Source: an uncultured Muribaculaceae bacterium
Lineage (GTDB): Bacteria; Bacteroidota; Bacteroidia; Bacteroidales; Muribaculaceae
DNA length: 64,000 bases
Assembly: GCA_910587425.1 (NCBI GenBank)
Contig: CAJUKU010000009.1
Location: 41,794 to 105,793, forward strand
Direction: 5' to 3'
Below, piece by piece: positions 26,280 to 33,698 of this stretch (position 1 is the stretch's first letter; every line of letters starts with the position of its first letter). A program made the position numbers and the translations under genes. A model generated the notes under the pieces. That model was not told where the DNA came from. It made no database searches and saw only the letters and a program-made list of their open reading frames with translations.

Positions 26280-26840
26280 GCAGGGAAGTTGCGCATCTCC
26301 GATGCGCTATTAAGTGGTGGTATCCCCGATATCCCCACACGTCGCTACCGTCGCGCTGCGCGCTTGGCAGCTCCGGGTGGGGTTAACCGAGTTGCGCCTC
26401 TCCGAGGCGTGGAAGTCTATTGCCGGGTAGTGGTGTGAGTGTAGGAGTAAGCCCTGGGGAATGAGCAGTGGGCGAGTCGGAGACTCGCAACATGGTAAAC
26501 CCCATACGAGTAGTTGAGCGCGCAGCGCGATACTACCGTGTGGGGTGAGGAGAACACAATCAATTGAGGGCGCTTCGGAGATGCGCAACATCACCATGGT
26601 GGGGGAAAGGACGAACGGAGGTAGGCTGCGCCATACCTCCGCCCCTACAACCTTGTGCTCCTGTAAACTCTGCCTCTGCGGGCAGCTATGCAAGCAACTA
26701 TGCGGGCAGGTATAATTGGGATCAGGGGGGGAGGAGTTACCACGGAGACAATTTTCAGCTTTGGGGCTGAAAATATGTCTCCGCCCCGTACTCAGGAAGG
26801 CAGCAGCACATGCTCAGGGAGACATCAGCACATGCTTAGG
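26280..26840. repeat. Cassette 1 downstream repeat block
   Basis: A near-identical direct copy of 24483-25030. It includes a 302-bp element with 20-bp inverted ends (26288-26307, 26570-26589; one mismatch), the CGGAGGTAGGCTGCGCCATA hairpin and the GGAGACAATTTTCAGC hairpin. With the upstream block it forms a direct-repeat pair around paralogue 1. There is no gene in the 651-base gap. Confidence 0.85.
26744..26782. repeat. GGAGACAATTTTCAGC hairpin, copy 2
   Basis: Same stem as at 24955-24994, one base shorter in the loop. It lies upstream of the glycosyltransferase at 26927. Confidence 0.85.
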
Positions 26841-26913
26841 GAGGTGGGCGCCGATAAAATGGGGTGGGGGTGATTTTTTGGGGTGGGGTGTTGGGGCGGA
26901 GTGGGTTTTTTAT

Positions 26914-26921
26914 TACTTTTG
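26914..26921 (+). promoter_or_regulatory. -7 promoter box of the glycosyltransferase, nearly leaderless
   Basis: TACTTTTG ends 6 bases before the ATG at 26927, so the message would have almost no leader. Confidence 0.5.
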
Positions 26922-26926
26922 CAGCA

Positions 26927-27709
26927 ATGTCACAGATTTCAGCTACCATTCTCACATTCAATGAGGAGCGCCATATACGGCGCTGCATAGAGTCGCTCGC
27001 CGGGGTCGCCGACGAGATTGTGGTGGTCGACTCGTTCTCTACCGATGCCACGGCTGACATCTGCCGCGAGCTCGGCTGCCGGGTGACGCAACGGCGCATG
27101 TCGGGCTACGGTGCGCAGCGCCAGTATGCGACGTCGCTGACGAGTCACCCCTACGTGCTTGCCCTGGATGCCGACGAGATGCTCTCGCCGGCTCTGCGCG
27201 CATCGCTGCTGCGGCTGAAGCGGGCGGGGCTGACCCACCGGGGGTATTGCTTCGCGCGGCTGAACTTCTACTGCGGGGTGGCGGTGAAGCACTGCGGCTG
27301 GTATCCCGACACGCAGGTGAGACTGTTTGACCGCCGCTATGCCAACTGGAATCTGAACGATGTGGAGGAGAGCGTGATCTTCCGCGACGACATAGTGCCG
27401 GAGCGTGTAGACGGCGACATTCTCCATTTCCGCGCCGACACTCCTGAGGAGTTCCGCGCCAAGACGTCAAAACAAGCGGCGCTCCTGTCGCGTTTAATAT
27501 CTGCACGCCACACCGGCGCGATCGGGATGCTAACGCCACACATCATGGCTGCGCGCTCGCTTCTGAACGGACTGATAGCCCAAGGGGGTATACTCGACGG
27601 CTCGGCGGGGCGTGCGATATGCATGAGCCGCTACCGGTCGACACTGACGGCATGGCGTACGGCGCGTGCCAGCGCGAAAGAGGCGCGCATCACATTACAA
27701 ACCGATTAA
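26927..27709 (+). CDS. Family 2 glycosyltransferase (LPS-core WaaE-like)
   Basis: About 260 residues from ATG at 26927; the open frame continues upstream into the promoter and is not used. ISATILTFNEERHIRRCIES, DEIVVVDSFSTDAT and ALDADEMLSPAL are typical of the small GT2 enzymes related to WaaE/KdtX, which add a sugar (often glucose) to the lipopolysaccharide inner core. It lacks membrane helices and probably works on the cytoplasmic face of the inner membrane. It lies 10 bases before the nucleoside kinase gene, so the two share a transcript. The acceptor is unknown. Confidence 0.88.
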   Translation: MSQISATILTFNEERHIRRCIESLAGVADEIVVVDSFSTDATADICRELGCRVTQRRMSGYGAQRQYATSLTSHPYVLALDADEMLSPALRASLLRLKRAGLTHRGYCFARLNFYCGVAVKHCGWYPDTQVRLFDRRYANWNLNDVEESVIFRDDIVPERVDGDILHFRADTPEEFRAKTSKQAALLSRLISARHTGAIGMLTPHIMAARSLLNGLIAQGGILDGSAGRAICMSRYRSTLTAWRTARASAKEARITLQTD

Positions 27710-27719
27710 ACCAACACTG

Positions 27720-29390
27720 ATGAGCTCCACACTAAAGATTTTCTGCAAGAACACCGGCAGCTACATAGATTTCGCCGGCGGCGAGACTCTGCTCGACATA
27801 TACAACCGGATAGCTGACCGGATACCGTTCACACCGATCTGCGCCCGCGTAAACTTCAAGACGGAGGATATGCGCTTTCCGCTGTTCTCGCCCAAGCAGG
27901 TGGAGTTTCTGCCGACCAACAGCCCCTCGAGTGAGCGCACCTACGTGCGGTCGCTCTGCATGGTGCTCTACAAGGCTGTAGCCGATCTGCTGCCGGGCAC
28001 CGCGCTGCGGATCGAGCACTCCATAGCGCGCGGGTATTACTGTCTGCTGCCGGGATATGAGAATGTCGACGCCGACCTGTGCGCGCGGCTGCGGCAGAGG
28101 ATGCGCGAGATTGTGGACGCCGACATACCGTTCGAGCGGAAGGAGCGTCTGACGAGCGACGTGATCCGCATATTCGAGCGCCAGGGGCTGAACGACAAGG
28201 TGAAGCTGCTCCGGTCGCTGCACGAGCTGTACACGGTGTACTACCGTTTGGGCGACGTGTGCGACAGCTATTACGGGCAGCTCGCACCCTCGACAGGGGC
28301 ACTGCAGGTGTTCGACCTGCGGCCGTACAAGCAGGGATTGCTGCTGCAGGCGTTCGACCCGGAGGATCTGTCGCGCACACCTGCGCCGGTGAGCCAGGAG
28401 AAAATGTACCGTGCGTTCACGGATCATCTGGAGTTCAACGCCATAGTGGGCGTGCGGAATGTGGGTGAGCTGAACGAGGCTGTGGAGCATGGCAACTCAC
28501 CGATGCTGATAAACGTAGCGGAGGCGCTGCACAACAAACTGATAGCCAAGATAGCCGACAGCATAGCCGAGCGCTACCATGAGGGAGGGGCGAGGATCGT
28601 GCTCGTGGCGGGACCGTCGTCGAGCGGCAAGACCACGTTCACCAAGCGGCTCGCCATCCAGCTGATGACCAACCTGCTCGAGCCGAAGATGATCTCGCTC
28701 GACGATTACTTCGTGGATCGTCACCGCACGCCGCGCGACGAGAACGGCGACTTCGACTACGAATCGCTCTACGCGCTCGACCTCGACCTGTTCAACTCCG
28801 ACCTCAACCGTCTGCTCTCGGGCGAGGAGGTGGAACTCCCCTACTACAACTTCTCGACCGGCGGCAGGGAATACCATGGCAACCGCATACAGCTTACCGA
28901 CCGCTCGATACTGCTCATCGAGGGCATACACGGGTTGAATCCGGAGCTGACGGCATCGGTGAGCGACGCGATGAAATACCGCGTGTATGTGTCGGCACTG
29001 ACCACCATATCGATCGACGACCACAACTGGATTCCGACGACCGACAACCGCCTGCTGCGCCGCATAATCCGTGACCACAAATACCGCGGCACGTCGGCTG
29101 TCGACACGATACGCCGCTGGCCGAGCGTGCGCCGCGGCGAGGAGCGCTGGATCTTCCCCTATCAGGAGAATGCCGACACGATGTTCAACTCATCGCTGCT
29201 CTTCGAGCTGGGGGTGATGAAAGATGAGGCGGAGGAGGCTCTGCGAAGCGTGCCGCGCGACGTGCCGGAATATGGCGAGGCATCCCGGCTGCGAAAGTTC
29301 CTGAGCTATTTCACGCCTATCAGCAGCGAGTTCGTGCCCTCGACGTCGCTTATACGCGAGTTTTTGGGCGGCAGCTCGTTCAAATACTGA
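27720..29390 (+). CDS. Uridine-kinase-like nucleoside kinase with N-terminal TGS-like region
   Basis: About 556 residues from ATG at 27720. The first 70 residues resemble a TGS/ThrRS-type domain (LLDIYNRIADRIPFTPICAR), then comes a linker region like the ThrRS second additional domain. Residues about 295-500 form a P-loop kinase: Walker A GPSSSGKTTF, SLDDYFVDRHRTPRDENGDF, LPYYNFSTGGREYHG and LIEGIHGLNP, as in uridine kinase/phosphoribulokinase. This architecture is common in Bacteroidota and Firmicutes and is usually called nucleoside kinase; a precise substrate has not been proved for most. The enzyme is cytoplasmic, presumably in pyrimidine salvage. Confidence 0.88.
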   Translation: MSSTLKIFCKNTGSYIDFAGGETLLDIYNRIADRIPFTPICARVNFKTEDMRFPLFSPKQVEFLPTNSPSSERTYVRSLCMVLYKAVADLLPGTALRIEHSIARGYYCLLPGYENVDADLCARLRQRMREIVDADIPFERKERLTSDVIRIFERQGLNDKVKLLRSLHELYTVYYRLGDVCDSYYGQLAPSTGALQVFDLRPYKQGLLLQAFDPEDLSRTPAPVSQEKMYRAFTDHLEFNAIVGVRNVGELNEAVEHGNSPMLINVAEALHNKLIAKIADSIAERYHEGGARIVLVAGPSSSGKTTFTKRLAIQLMTNLLEPKMISLDDYFVDRHRTPRDENGDFDYESLYALDLDLFNSDLNRLLSGEEVELPYYNFSTGGREYHGNRIQLTDRSILLIEGIHGLNPELTASVSDAMKYRVYVSALTTISIDDHNWIPTTDNRLLRRIIRDHKYRGTSAVDTIRRWPSVRRGEERWIFPYQENADTMFNSSLLFELGVMKDEAEEALRSVPRDVPEYGEASRLRKFLSYFTPISSEFVPSTSLIREFLGGSSFKY

Positions 29391-29400
29391 AGAGGATTTT

Positions 29401-29529
29401 GTCATAACGGCTCATCTGGGTCGTCGCTTTCGACATTCGGCATCGGTCACGTACAACAAGTACGCTCCCTCAGCCTCAGTCTCAGCTCCTACCATCTGAG
29501 CCATTCTGACAACATCCTCCCATCCGGAT
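29401..29529. repeat. Interspersed palindromic repeat, long form
   Basis: It starts GTCATAACGGCTCATCTGGG, continues TCGTCGCTTTCGACATTCGG and CATCGGTCACGTA-caacaag-TACGCTCCCTC, and ends CATCTGAGCCATTCTGAC plus CAACATCCTCCCATCCGGAT. The ends are inverted copies (12 of 14 paired). The short forms at 8964 and 32815 look like this element with its middle removed. Confidence 0.75.
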
Positions 29530-29535
29530 ATAGAA

Positions 29536-29568
29536 AGCGGTGTGCCAAACAAGTTTTGACACACCGCT
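29536..29568. terminator. Terminator between nucleoside kinase and DUF4293 gene
   Basis: AGCGGTGTG and CACACCGCT with an inner AAAC/GTTT pair form a long stem. It is convergent and almost the same sequence as the terminator at 32871-32901. Confidence 0.75.
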
Positions 29569-29595
29569 ATGTGATTTATAAGCCTGTTGAGTGAA

Positions 29596-30045
29596 TCAGC
29601 GCAGGCGGTCGTAGCTGCGGAGCAGTTTGCGGTCATGGGAGATGCCGCGGTACGCTGCCCAGAGAGCTATCCATGTGGCTATGAGGAGCAATCCGCCGCC
29701 ACCCCATGCTGTGCGTGTGGCTACCTCGGGATTTGTGTCGTAGAGTCCTGCTGTGAGCACGTAGATGACCACACCCACGCATGCTCCGACAAAGAGAGCC
29801 GAAACCACAACGAGAGCCTGCTGTCCGGGGAGTGCGCGGAACATGAATATGGCGGAGAACATGCACACTATGGCAAGAACCGCCGGAATGAGGAGTCCGA
29901 TGAAATCAATGGCGCGGAGCGACTGCTCCTTGAACTGTTCGGTGGCGGGCTCGTCGAGCACCGTGTAGCCGAACGGAATGAACAGGAATGCCACCATCAG
30001 CCCAATGGCGAGAAGGAGGTAAAGTGTCTGGATTCGTTGTAACAT
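29596..30045 (-). CDS. DUF4293 membrane protein
   Basis: A 149-residue protein with four membrane helices (YLLLAIGLMVAFLFI, FIGLLIPAVLAIVCMFSAIF, LVVVSALFVGACVGVVIYVL, LLLIATWIALWAAY). The N-terminus MLQRIQTLYLL and the end SHDRKLLRSYDRLR are characteristic of DUF4293, a family limited to Bacteroidota with no assigned function. It is a single-gene unit with its promoter box at 30123-30130 and a hairpin terminator downstream. Confidence 0.88.
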   Translation of the reverse strand: MLQRIQTLYLLLAIGLMVAFLFIPFGYTVLDEPATEQFKEQSLRAIDFIGLLIPAVLAIVCMFSAIFMFRALPGQQALVVVSALFVGACVGVVIYVLTAGLYDTNPEVATRTAWGGGGLLLIATWIALWAAYRGISHDRKLLRSYDRLR

Positions 30046-30122
30046 GATATGTATTGTTTTTTGAGTTGACGTGATGAGCGACGGAGGAGATCCGGGGGAG
30101 GATCAGCGATCCGTTAGCCATG

Positions 30123-30130
30123 CAAAGTTA
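30123..30130 (-). promoter_or_regulatory. -7 promoter box of the DUF4293 gene
   Basis: The minus strand reads TAACTTTG, an exact match, 78 bases before the ATG at 30045. Confidence 0.55.
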
Positions 30131-30166
30131 TAACAATTCTTTCAGGTGTCAAGTTTCGGGAGAGCG

Positions 30167-30221
30167 TGTCATAACGGCTCATCCGGGTCGTCGCTATCGA
30201 CATTCGGCATCGGTCACGTAC
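30167..30221. repeat. Interspersed palindromic repeat, truncated left half
   Basis: GTCATAACGGCTCATCCGGG, then TCGTCGCTATCGACATTCGG and CATCGGTCACGTACT match the left half of the 29401-29529 element; the right half is missing. It lies in the 336-base gap before the lipoprotein gene, which otherwise holds only promoters. Confidence 0.7.
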
Positions 30222-30354
30222 TGAGGAGGGAAAAATATGAGAAAAACGCGCAAAAATGTAACACGATTGAAACATTGGGCAATCTCCGGATGTTAGAACT
30301 CCGAGAGGGATATCAAACAGCCGCCTCAAAGTTTCTCAAAAACGAAATTATTAA

Positions 30355-30362
30355 CTATTTTT
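30355..30362 (+). promoter_or_regulatory. -7 promoter box of the lipoprotein gene
   Basis: TATTTTTG, an exact match, 19 bases before the ATG at 30382. Confidence 0.55.
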
Positions 30363-30381
30363 GCACCGAATTCATAGCCCC

Positions 30382-30759
30382 ATGAGCAAACGACTTCCGT
30401 TCATCGCCCTTATGGCAACTGTATTCATGACGCTCGCCCTCACGGCTTGCGATGACAACAATGATTATTACTACTCACCGCTCGTGGGCGACTGGGTGCT
30501 GGTGGCTGACGATTACGGACCGGTCGACATGTACCAGAGTTCGTTTGAGCTCTACGCCGACGGTACCGGCATCTACACCGACTACGACGAGTGGGGCTAC
30601 GAATACACATACAATATCTTCTGGGAGCCCGACGGCTCGCAGCTGTATATCTCGTTTGCCGACGGCTCACAGTGGGCTTACCAATGGAGCGTGACTGGCA
30701 CAATGCTGTATCTGACGGATCTCGATACCGGCTCGATGCTGACATTCCAGATGTACTGA
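30382..30759 (+). CDS. Small lipoprotein, lipocalin-like
   Basis: About 125 residues from ATG at 30382. A lipoprotein signal (FIALMATVFMTLALTAC) ends in the lipobox L-T-A-C. The acidic, Tyr-rich mature domain (PLVGDWVLVADDYGPVDMYQ, then SSFELYADGTGIY and ISFADGSQWAYQWS) has the W-x-L and G-x-x-x-Y pattern of the small lipocalin-like beta-barrels common in Bacteroidales. Ligand and location (periplasm or surface) are unknown. The pseudokinase gene follows 69 bases later, probably in the same transcript. Confidence 0.8.
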   Translation: MSKRLPFIALMATVFMTLALTACDDNNDYYYSPLVGDWVLVADDYGPVDMYQSSFELYADGTGIYTDYDEWGYEYTYNIFWEPDGSQLYISFADGSQWAYQWSVTGTMLYLTDLDTGSMLTFQMY

Positions 30760-30828
30760 CCTGCATGAATATCCTGCCGTCGGATTGTCGGGACAATAAC
30801 GTCAGAGCAACCACCGAGACAAGCATAT

Positions 30829-31674
30829 ATGAGCAAAGACGAGCAGGCTACACAGCAGAAATGGACCGAAATAGAGCATCTGCCGGAATGGGACGAGGAA
30901 TATTACGACGTCTACACGGCAAAGAAGCATGGCAAATGGCTGATGCTCAAGACCCTCAAGCCCGCTTACAAGGATGATCCGCGCTTTCAGGCGATGATCG
31001 AGAAGGAGTTTGACGTGCGCTACAATCTGGCGCATCCGCATATCGTGATGATCAACGATTTCGAGGATGTGCCGACACTCGGACGATGCATAATAACGGA
31101 TGATGTCTACGGACTGTCGCTGCGCAAGTTGATCGACACCGGCAAACTGGAGCCGATGCATCTTGACAAGGTGTGCACGCAGCTCGTCGACGCGCTCGAC
31201 TACATACAGCGCAACCACATAGTGCACTTCCCAGTGCGCCCGGAGACCATCATCTTCACCGAGAACATCGGCAATCTGAAACTTATCGACGTGGGGTTCG
31301 ACCAGCGGGAGAGCCTGACGGCAGCCGACGCAGCCGACGACATACTCTGCTTCGGCAAGGTGCTCGCGGAGACACTGGAGCATACTCCGGGCGCCCCCGC
31401 CTATCTGCACCGCATAGCCGAGCGATGCACCGCGGCGTCGCCCGCCGACCGCTACCAGAGCATCCATGAGCTGCGGATGGCACTCGCGCACCGCTCGAAC
31501 AACCGCCTGTATATCGCAATAATCATATTCCTTCTGGTGATGGTGTGCCTGCTCGCATGGCTGCAGTCGCCCTGGGGACCGCGTCCGGAACGCGGCGCCG
31601 GGATAAGCGCGGCAACCGTCGACACACATATCACCACTGCAACACAAACATACGTTTCATCACAATGTCAATAG
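30829..31674 (+). CDS. Membrane-anchored pseudokinase-like protein
   Basis: A 281-residue protein kinase fold followed by one membrane helix (LYIAIIIFLLVMVCLLAW) and a short tail. The ATP-binding Lys41 (LMLKTLK) and helix-C Glu60 are present, as is Asp154 of a DVG triad (canonical DFG). The catalytic loop reads HFPVRPET where active kinases have HRDLKPEN, so the catalytic Asp, Lys and Asn are all replaced (Pro135, Arg137, Thr140). There is also no glycine-rich loop. It therefore probably cannot transfer phosphate in the usual way and may act as a scaffold or sensor. It overlaps the next gene by 10 bases. Confidence 0.82.
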   Translation: MSKDEQATQQKWTEIEHLPEWDEEYYDVYTAKKHGKWLMLKTLKPAYKDDPRFQAMIEKEFDVRYNLAHPHIVMINDFEDVPTLGRCIITDDVYGLSLRKLIDTGKLEPMHLDKVCTQLVDALDYIQRNHIVHFPVRPETIIFTENIGNLKLIDVGFDQRESLTAADAADDILCFGKVLAETLEHTPGAPAYLHRIAERCTAASPADRYQSIHELRMALAHRSNNRLYIAIIIFLLVMVCLLAWLQSPWGPRPERGAGISAATVDTHITTATQTYVSSQCQ

Positions 31675-32795
31675 AGATACGCGCCATTGAGCCGACGAAG
31701 AAAGAACTGAAAGCATACGTGAAATTCGGCATCGACCTCTACCGGGGCAACGACTGCTTCGTGCCGCCGCTTGTGAGCGATGAGATCGAGACGCTGATGC
31801 CTGACAAGAATCCGGCGTTTGATTTCTGCGAGTCGCAGTCGTTCATGGCTTACCGCGACGGCAAGCCCGCAGGACGCATCACGGCGATAATCAACCGTGC
31901 GGTCAACGAGCGCACCGGACGCAAGGAGGCACGATTCGGGTTCGTGGACTTCACGGATGACAAGGAGGTCGTGGACCAGCTGTTTCTCGCCGCCGAAAAC
32001 TGGGCACGCGCCCGCGGCATGGAGGAGATCATCGGCCCGATGGGGTTCACCGACATGGACCACGAGGGGATGCTAATCGAGGGCTTCGACGAGCTAGGCA
32101 CTATGGCGACAATCTACAATTACGCCTACTACCCGAAGCACCTGGAGCGATTAGGATATGCCAAGGATACGGACTGGGTGGAATACCGCATGACGGTGCC
32201 CGACAGTGTGCCGGACAAGTATCGCCGTGTGGCTGATATCGTGCGCCGCAAATACAATCTACGCAATGTGCACTTCAAATCGGTCAATAAACTGAAGGAC
32301 CGCTACGGACAGGAGCTGTTCGGACTCATAAACGAGGCCTACGACCAACTCTACGGCTACTCTCCGCTATCGCCCCGGCAGATTGACTATTACATCAAGA
32401 AATATCTCGGGGTGCTGCGTCTCGACTGCATAAGCGTGATAGTCGACGCCGACGACCGCCTGGTGGGTGTGGGCATCTCTATCCCCTCGCTGTCGCGCGC
32501 GCTGCAGAAATCGCACGGCAAGCTGTTCCCATTCGGTTGGGTGCACTTCCTGCGGGCGCTGTACGGCAAGAATGATGTTGTCGACCTGATGCTTGTGGCG
32601 ATCCGTCCGGAGTATCAGAGCCGCGGTGTGAACGCCCTGCTTTTCGACGATCTCATACCCGCCTACAAGAAGAACGGCTACCGTTTCGCCGAGAGCAATC
32701 TGGAGCTTGAGGACAACGCCAGCGTGCAGCTGCAGTGGCAGTATTTCGAACGGCGTCAGCACCGGCGTCGCCGTGCATTCCGCAAGCGGCTGTAA
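31665..32795 (+). CDS. GNAT-like acyltransferase family protein
   Basis: About 376 residues from ATG at 31665, chosen because it overlaps the pseudokinase end by only 10 bases and matches family length. The first 150 residues (FMAYRDGKPAGRITAIINRA) and the last 100 (VDLMLVAIRPEYQSRGVNAL, with the acyl-CoA loop pattern Q-S-R-G-V-N-A) resemble two GNAT-type halves. This large cytosolic family is common in Bacteroidota and is usually annotated only as N-acetyltransferase. Its substrate is unknown. Coupling with a pseudokinase suggests the two act together, but this is inference. Confidence 0.78.
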   Translation: MSIEIRAIEPTKKELKAYVKFGIDLYRGNDCFVPPLVSDEIETLMPDKNPAFDFCESQSFMAYRDGKPAGRITAIINRAVNERTGRKEARFGFVDFTDDKEVVDQLFLAAENWARARGMEEIIGPMGFTDMDHEGMLIEGFDELGTMATIYNYAYYPKHLERLGYAKDTDWVEYRMTVPDSVPDKYRRVADIVRRKYNLRNVHFKSVNKLKDRYGQELFGLINEAYDQLYGYSPLSPRQIDYYIKKYLGVLRLDCISVIVDADDRLVGVGISIPSLSRALQKSHGKLFPFGWVHFLRALYGKNDVVDLMLVAIRPEYQSRGVNALLFDDLIPAYKKNGYRFAESNLELEDNASVQLQWQYFERRQHRRRRAFRKRL

Positions 32796-32814
32796 ACAGA
32801 GATACAGAAGGATG

Positions 32815-32864
32815 TGTCATAACGGCTCATCTGAACCATTCTGACAACATCCTCCCATCCGGAT
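32815..32864. repeat. Interspersed palindromic repeat, short form (second copy)
   Basis: TGTCATAACGGCTCATCTGA then ACCATTCTGACAACATCCTC and CCATCCGGAT; nearly the same as 8964-9013. It is again placed right after a stop codon and before a terminator. Confidence 0.75.
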
Positions 32865-32870
32865 ACAAAG

Positions 32871-32901
32871 GCGGTGTGTCAAACGAGTTTTGACACACCG
32901 C
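32871..32901. terminator. Terminator between acyltransferase gene and mscL
   Basis: GCGGTGTGTCAAA pairs perfectly with TTTGACACACCGC (13 bp, 5-base loop). It lies between convergent genes. Confidence 0.85.
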
Positions 32902-32923
32902 TGTGCATTTTGGTGTAGAGGGA

Positions 32924-33364
32924 TTATTTCTTTTCAGCCTGCTGGCGGAGAAGGTCGCGGATCTCGGTGAGGAGCTGCTCCTCCTTCGTGGGTTCTGCGG
33001 GAGCGGGAGCCGCCTCTTCCTCAGCCTGGCGGAGCTTACGCATACGGTTGATGAACTTGACCATCACGAAGATACAGAAAGCCACGATGAGGAAGTCGAC
33101 CACAGTCTGCACCCATGCGCCCCAGTTGAGGGTAACTTCGGGCTTAATCACCTCAGTACCGTTCATCACGGCGCTCTGTATCACCCACTTGAGGTCGGTG
33201 AAGTTCATGCCGCCGGTGGCTACGCCTACCAGCGGCATGATCAGATCGTTGACCAGCGATGATACGATTTTGCCGAAAGCGGCACCGATGACCACGCCGA
33301 CAGCCATGTCGATAACGTTGCCACGCATTGCGAATTCCTTGAATTCACGGAAGAAATTTGCCAT
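32924..33364 (-). CDS. mscL: Large-conductance mechanosensitive channel
   Basis: A 146-residue protein. FFREFKEFAMRGNVIDMAVG followed by VVIGAAFGKIVSSLVNDLIM is the N-terminal helix and pore-lining first membrane segment. The second membrane helix is VDFLIVAFCIFVMVKFINRM, and an acidic, Ala/Pro-rich linker leads to the cytoplasmic helix bundle. MscL opens under membrane tension to release solutes during osmotic downshock. It is a single-gene unit with -7 boxes at 33497-33504 and possibly 33507-33514. Confidence 0.97.
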   Translation of the reverse strand: MANFFREFKEFAMRGNVIDMAVGVVIGAAFGKIVSSLVNDLIMPLVGVATGGMNFTDLKWVIQSAVMNGTEVIKPEVTLNWGAWVQTVVDFLIVAFCIFVMVKFINRMRKLRQAEEEAAPAPAEPTKEEQLLTEIRDLLRQQAEKK

Positions 33365-33496
33365 ATAATTGATCGTTTTTTTATTAGTTTTCTGATGTTG
33401 CGGCTATCCATACATCATGCCTGACCGGACCCCGGTTCAGTTTCAACCCGCATTGATGCCTTAATGTTCTGGCGGCGCGATCGGATGTCAGATTAA

Positions 33497-33504
33497 CAAA
33501 GATA
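33497..33504 (-). promoter_or_regulatory. -7 promoter box of mscL
   Basis: The minus strand reads TATCTTTG. A second match, TAATTTTG, lies at 33507-33514. Either would give a leader of about 125 nt or more. The 334-base gap to gap holds no gene. Confidence 0.45.
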
Positions 33505-33600
33505 CGCAAAATTATGTTTTCGGAGTGTGGCACAGCGACAAAATATTCAAAAAGCGTAAAAGATATGTAATAGATAGCCATGCAATCCAAAAAAAATTAT

Positions 33601-33608
33601 TACCTTTG
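33601..33608 (+). promoter_or_regulatory. -7 promoter box of gap
   Basis: TACCTTTG, an exact match, 90 bases before the gap start. Confidence 0.6.
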
Positions 33609-33698
33609 TGAGCATCAAACATACGCATCAGCCATGCGGCTCACAGAGCCGGGGTGCGGGCGCGTAAAATGAAGAATCACAACCCAATATAAACAAAT

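Noticed and set aside
33384..33590. 68-residue minus-strand frame upstream of mscL
   Set aside because: It spans the two mscL -7 boxes and has no ribosome-site or domain support.
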